Source: Rhynchospora pubera | Lineage: Eukaryota > Streptophyta > Magnoliopsida > Poales > Cyperaceae | Direction: 5' to 3' | Length of the DNA: 64,000 bases | Assembly: GCA_028095005.1 (NCBI GenBank) | Contig: CM051460.1 | Location: forward strand, 152,329,461-152,393,460 | The notes under the pieces: generated by a model | The model's input: only the letters and a program-made list of their open reading frames with translations | Told to the model about the DNA's origin: nothing | Database searches by the model: none | Translations under genes and position numbers: made by a program | Shown: piece after piece, positions 60,061 to 64,000 of the stretch | How the letters are laid out: each line of letters begins with the position of its first letter | Position numbering within the stretch: position 1 is the stretch's first letter

Positions 60061-61600
60061 TCCAAAGATCGGATTGTCTACTAGTTAGAAGCGAACCCAT
60101 ATCTTTAGTAACCAGTGATGATTGTGAACAAGTGCATAGCCCAAAAAGAAAAACAGAAAGAAGGCAAAAGCCCAGGCGCGATTTGATCTAAAATTTCGGA
60201 GCTGATATACGGAATCTAACACTAATACACTAATGAATGGGTTCAGTTTTACGCTTGATGACGTTAACAATTCACGTGATGACATCATCAATCCGGTGCT
60301 GATGTCATAAAAAAAATTTCAGAAAATTTTTTTTTTGTGCGATGACGTCAGCAAATGGACGGAATTTTTTTTTTCAGTTAGATGAGTCAAGAGATGGGTT
60401 AATTTACGTCAAGTGTTCAGTTTGATGTAGTCGTAATATGAAGTTTTAAGTTTTTTGTGTTAAGTTAAACTGGATAAGGGATGAATATCAAGTATTTATG
60501 TTTAGTTAGCTGCAACAGAAATTTGATTTCATAGTTTTTTGTGCTCAGTTTAACACGTTAAGGGATGAGTTAAATTGAGTCATGTGTTCAGTTAGATGCA
60601 TCAGTAATATGACAATTTATTTCTGATATGACATAAATATGAACATTTAAAACAACAAAACAAACACTTACAACAACAAAATGAATAAATACAAATATTA
60701 ATTTAATAAATAAACAACATAAACAAACTGAACAAACAAACTAATCATTTACAACAATAAATAGAACATTTACAACAATGAACTGAACACATATATAACT
60801 TTCATTAATAATAAAACAAATCTAACACAGTTTTAACCACTACAAGCTAACACAATTCATCAACTCCTTAATTGATTTCTTCTGCACAACTATTCTTGTC
60901 TTCTCCTGTAATTCCTATACAAAACAAAACAAAATACAATTAAGACCAATTATTAATTAAATGCTCTAATAATATTTAATCCTTTCAAGTCATGTGAAGT
61001 TTTTAAAAATACATAATGAAACAAGATGATCCATTAAAGATACTAACTTAACACATATCATGACTAACTAATTTATTAGGAAAACTAAATAATTAATTAG
61101 TATATCTGAGCACTAAATGATAATTAACTTAATTCGTAATTACAATTAACTGAACACTAATGACAATAAAGTAATAAATACCATACAAATTGTTGTAATT
61201 GATCCCTACATGCAATAAGAAAAACATATATGGACACTAACTAAACACTTGTACAACTGTGTCAGAAAAATGAGTGTATGTCGTTAATTGATATAATTGA
61301 TTCCTACATGCAATAAAAACAACATATATGGACACTAACTGAACACCTGTACAACATGGTTATTGTACTACTCAACCATATTGTGAATACTGTGTGACTG
61401 TCCACATCAATTGGTGTAATTCTTCCCTAAATCATTTCAAACTAGATGATAGAAATCATTCCAAATAGACAAAACACTATGAATTGATGAAGCAATTAAA
61501 TGGAATCTGAGACAATTTTACAATATGAACTAAACAATCCAGAAGAGAACCAACAAACTTTAAAGAAATCAATGGCCCAAGTAATATGAGGTAAGATCAG
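60061..61600. other. AT-rich sequence without recognisable gene
   Basis: Near 60270-60310 ATGACATCA and TGATGTCAT form a short hairpin. GTTCAGTTTGATG and GTTCAGTTAGATG (with GTAATATGA) near 60415 and 60588 suggest an old internal duplication. It may belong with the leader-like segment at 61.6-62.1 kb as a decayed element or gene on the minus strand. Confidence 0.4.
61191..61356. repeat. 98-bp tandem duplication
   Basis: CCTACATGCAATAA followed by ACATATATGGACACTAACT occurs twice, with TGCAATA at 61211 and 61309, 98 bp apart. Confidence 0.85.
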
Positions 61601-61604
61601 TGAT

Positions 61605-61793
61605 TCAGATCAGTACCAAATAGATCAGATCAGCATGAAATAAAAAATCTAACTTAAATAGCGAGATTTGATGAGAATTTGAACTTGAAACCAAGATCTT
61701 CTTAGCGATGGAAGCACAACAGGCGACTGCTACTGATTCAACGATTGTCTTGGGTTGCGTGAGGACAGATCTGTTTGGGAGAGAAGCCTCCAT
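61605..61793 (-). CDS. Short ORF with gene-like leader, function unknown
   Basis: Starts MEASLPNRSVLTQPK at 61793 and gives about 62 residues ending LIYLVLI. It lies downstream (minus strand) of a GC-rich CT-rich leader (61810-62060) containing AAACCCT-type strings. This looks like a first exon or an old promoter/5' region, perhaps of a transposon gene, but no family is recognised. The opposite strand is also open across 61708-62055 because of the leader's repeats. Confidence 0.25.
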   Translation of the reverse strand: MEASLPNRSVLTQPKTIVESVAVACCASIAKKILVSSSNSHQISLFKLDFLFHADLIYLVLI

Positions 61794-61799
61794 TAGAGA

Positions 61800-62060
61800 A
61801 CTCACTGATTCTTCTCAAATCAGTCACAAATTTCGAAAGACGCGACGCTACGCGAGAGGAGAGGAAGAGACACGATGCTACGGGAGAGGAGAGGCGGAGA
61901 GATGCGACGCTACCCGAGAGGAGAGGCGGAGCGATGGAGAGATGAGATGCGGAGGCGATCTGGAGCGGTTAGGTTTTGAGAGAGAGAGGGTTTCGCGCGA
62001 GGTTAGATCTGAAGCGGCTAGGGTTTTAAAGGAAAGAGTTTCAGTATTTATTTAGGTGCG
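61800..62060 (-). other. GC-rich leader-like segment with ~34-bp repeats
   Basis: On the minus strand, CTCTCCTCTCG/CGTAGCGTCGC-type sequence is present in three consecutive variants (about 61830-61935). AAAACCCTAGCCGC precedes it near 62020. The composition contrasts strongly with the AT-rich surroundings. Confidence 0.4.
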
Positions 62061-62233
62061 ACTTTTAAAATTACTAAATTTTCCCTATTTCCACTGGATG
62101 AGTCCAGTGAATGCTATGAATGCGATTAGTCTGATTGATAGAGATCAATTCCCCTAAAATTTTTAGAAGACTGAATACACGCCTAGCGGCCTAGGCACAA
62201 AATACTCAAATAGAGCACTGATTAGAATTATTA

Positions 62234-62418
62234 TCTTTACTACTTATAAAAGCATCAATCCAAAGGTCTATCCAAAATTTGAACCCAAAGGAGCAAACAA
62301 TTGTTTACCCAATGCAATATGGACCGTCCATTTTTGCGATTTGATCAGATCAGTGGTGTAGATTTAATAATGAGATAAAAGATTTAAACCTTTCGTTTAG
62401 ACCGTGTTAACATCTGCG
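62234..62418. repeat. 185-bp dispersed repeat, copy 2
   Basis: Same orientation and almost the same sequence as 27545-27729. Both copies end near GTTAACAT followed by TGCG. Confidence 0.85.
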
Positions 62419-62779
62419 CAGATGGTTGTTTTCTTTCCTACTCTTTCTTAATTTGTGCGCATAGTAAAAGAAATAGAAAAATAAATCAACCCTCTCTCAT
62501 CATACCAAAATCGCCATCTAATAAAATCGTCTCAAATTTTCTTTCTTATTCCCACACAATCGGGTGGGCTCATTTGCTAGTAGAATAGAAATAGATAGAA
62601 CACTGATCGGAACTGATACGGAAATAAATAGCGTGTACCCACATTATGAAATAGATGACGTGTACTTACAATAATAAAAACTTTTACTTTTTCTATTCTT
62701 CCTGTTATTTATTTCAGAACAATTTTAGTCTTTCTTTTATTTTTTTTTTATTTTATTGGTTTAGTTATTGAGAAAGGTT

Positions 62780-63185
62780 TTGTGCCACAAGTGCCACAAA
62801 ATGTCACAACATTATTTTCCATCAATAATTAAAAATTTTTATATTTAAATGTTGAATCCAAACCATTGAACTTGTACAACTCAATGAGCGATACGTTTCC
62901 ATATAAGTTTTATTAAATTTTGAGTTTATTTGTTATTTGATCAAAATGTTAAAAAATGAACGGATTTTGTTAACTTAACAAATTAATTGTAATACGTTAA
63001 TGATTTGACCTCTTGATTAAATATCAAATCAACTACAAATTTTATAAAACATATATGAAAACGAATCGTTTGTGAATTTGTACAAGATCAACGATTAGGA
63101 TCCAATATTTAAATTAAAAAAATTTTAATTATAGATGAAAAGTGAAGTTGTAGCATTTTGTGACACTCTAAAGTTGTGGTACTAG
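62780..63185. mobile_element. Foldback MITE, relative of 44335-45190
   Basis: The left arm (GCCACAAAATGTCACAACAT, then ATCAATAATTAAAAATTTTT) pairs with the right arm reversed. Both arms carry TTGTACAACTCAATGAGCG-like text, and the centre carries ATGAACGGATT/AATTAATTGTAATACG. Only the arms and a short loop are present. Confidence 0.72.
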
Positions 63186-63714
63186 AACTTTTCTTTTAGT
63201 TATTTGCGTTATTTATTTCATGCAATTATAATTTTCATGACGTCACATTAGGATAGAAAAATTATGCACACATCATGTGGGCGCAATTACTAGTAATTAA
63301 AAGATAAGAAAAAAAAAAACTCAATGGGAAGATCGGGGAGTAGTACATCTCTACTATGCTTAATATTGATATATATCCGTCCAATCTTATACGGTGGAGT
63401 TTCTACGTCAAGGTTGGTAGGTTCTTCATTAGTTAATATTGCTTTTATTTTATTTTTTTTTCAATTTCGAAATAACTTGACTGATTCCAATGCACTAATA
63501 AGTGGTCTCCAGGAAATAATAAAACAAGATGTCCATTAGTGTATATTGAAATCCCTAGGAAGATAGGCATGCATGTATAGGCGTGTTATATATTCATGAA
63601 TTATGGGTGAAATTAAATCCACGAAAGTATATAGATAATAGATAATAGATAAGAGGAGGTTCCAATGCTATTATTTTGGATGTCTCTAAAGTTCAACCAT
63701 TCACTGTTTAGTTA
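63186..63714. other. Intergenic sequence, no gene seen
   Basis: The ORF at 63324-63539 has no recognisable motif. Nothing else is supported. Confidence 0.45.
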
Positions 63715-64000
63715 CTTTTTATAAAATTTTGAAGTCAAATATGAAATCCAAAATATTGATCTTATTTAATTTAATGAGGAATTTGTTTTTGTGTTAGTTT
63801 TTGTAAATTTTAAAGTTCATTTGATACTTGATCAAAGGCTAAAACATGAACGGATTGGAATTAATCATAGTTAACAAGGTTCGTTTATTTTTCTACCTCT
63901 TGATCAAGTATCAGATAAACTTCAAAATTTACAAAAATTATATGAAAACACGTCCATCATTAAATTAATTAAGATCAACAATTTAGATTTGATGTTTGAA
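63715..64000. mobile_element. Foldback MITE copy, cut by window end
   Basis: A third member of the same family: CAAATATGAAATCCAAAATA, ATGAACGGATTGGAATTAAT and TTGATCAAGTATCAGATAAA occur in the order of the 62.8-kb copy, with the second arm running to the window edge. Confidence 0.68.

Noticed and set aside
61708..62055. Plus-strand Arg/Glu-rich ORF
   Set aside because: Open because of the GC-rich leader repeats; the minus strand looks more like the transcribed one.

Overview
The window looks like an angiosperm nuclear chromosome segment. It is AT-rich and gene-poor, its genes carry GT-AG introns, and most of the remaining sequence is transposable-element debris. The gene content (plant H2A.Z, a very-long-chain 3-ketoacyl-CoA synthase, a class II PR-4/barwin protein) and an L1-type LINE with a zf-RVT tail fit a dicot-like flowering plant. 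I cannot name the species from sequence alone.

Layout. 1-4466: 3' part of an inactivated L1-type LINE. 4.5-22.6 kb: no convincing gene; it holds a Mutator-like element with a 114-bp satellite core (6790-8143), a small hAT-like element (10226-10437), GTTTGGAT-ended MITEs (13.5-14.9 kb) and two elements with Mutator-like features (17317-18391 and 18912-20042). 23042-25578 (-): histone variant H2A.Z. 28476-30013 (+): a two-exon gene for a conserved plant protein of unknown function with a coiled coil and a C-terminal hydrophobic anchor, preceded by short upstream ORFs. 31863-34766 (-): a three-exon KCS gene of the KCS2/KCS20 type. 35.2-46.9 kb: dense foldback and hAT MITEs, often nested, plus small retroposed scars and a probable gypsy LTR. 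47.6-51 kb: possibly transcribed leader-like sequence with no recognisable protein. 52785-54507: a 1.7-kb near-palindromic foldback element, followed directly by a second, inverted and shorter copy of the 6.8-kb Mutator-like element (54529-55420). 56529-57684 (+): two-exon PR-4 gene with a clear TATA box. 57.7-64 kb: further MITEs, a motif-array hAT-like element (59680-60052), a GC-rich leader-like segment on the minus strand (about 61.6-62.1 kb) and two foldback copies, the last cut by the window edge.

The four genes are unrelated in function (chromatin, unknown membrane protein, cuticle/suberin lipid elongation, secreted defence protein) and do not form a cluster. The most informative structure is in the mobile elements. 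Several have exact 8- or 9-bp target duplications readable directly, which allows superfamily assignment without homology search, and several are built mostly of short internally amplified motifs. I found no clear evidence of a new multi-gene system. The best leads are the internally amplified elements, the very short retroposition scars (two of them inside KCS introns), the upstream ORF of the unknown gene and the possible 47.6-51 kb transcript. All exon boundaries come from reading splice signals and frame, not from transcript data.
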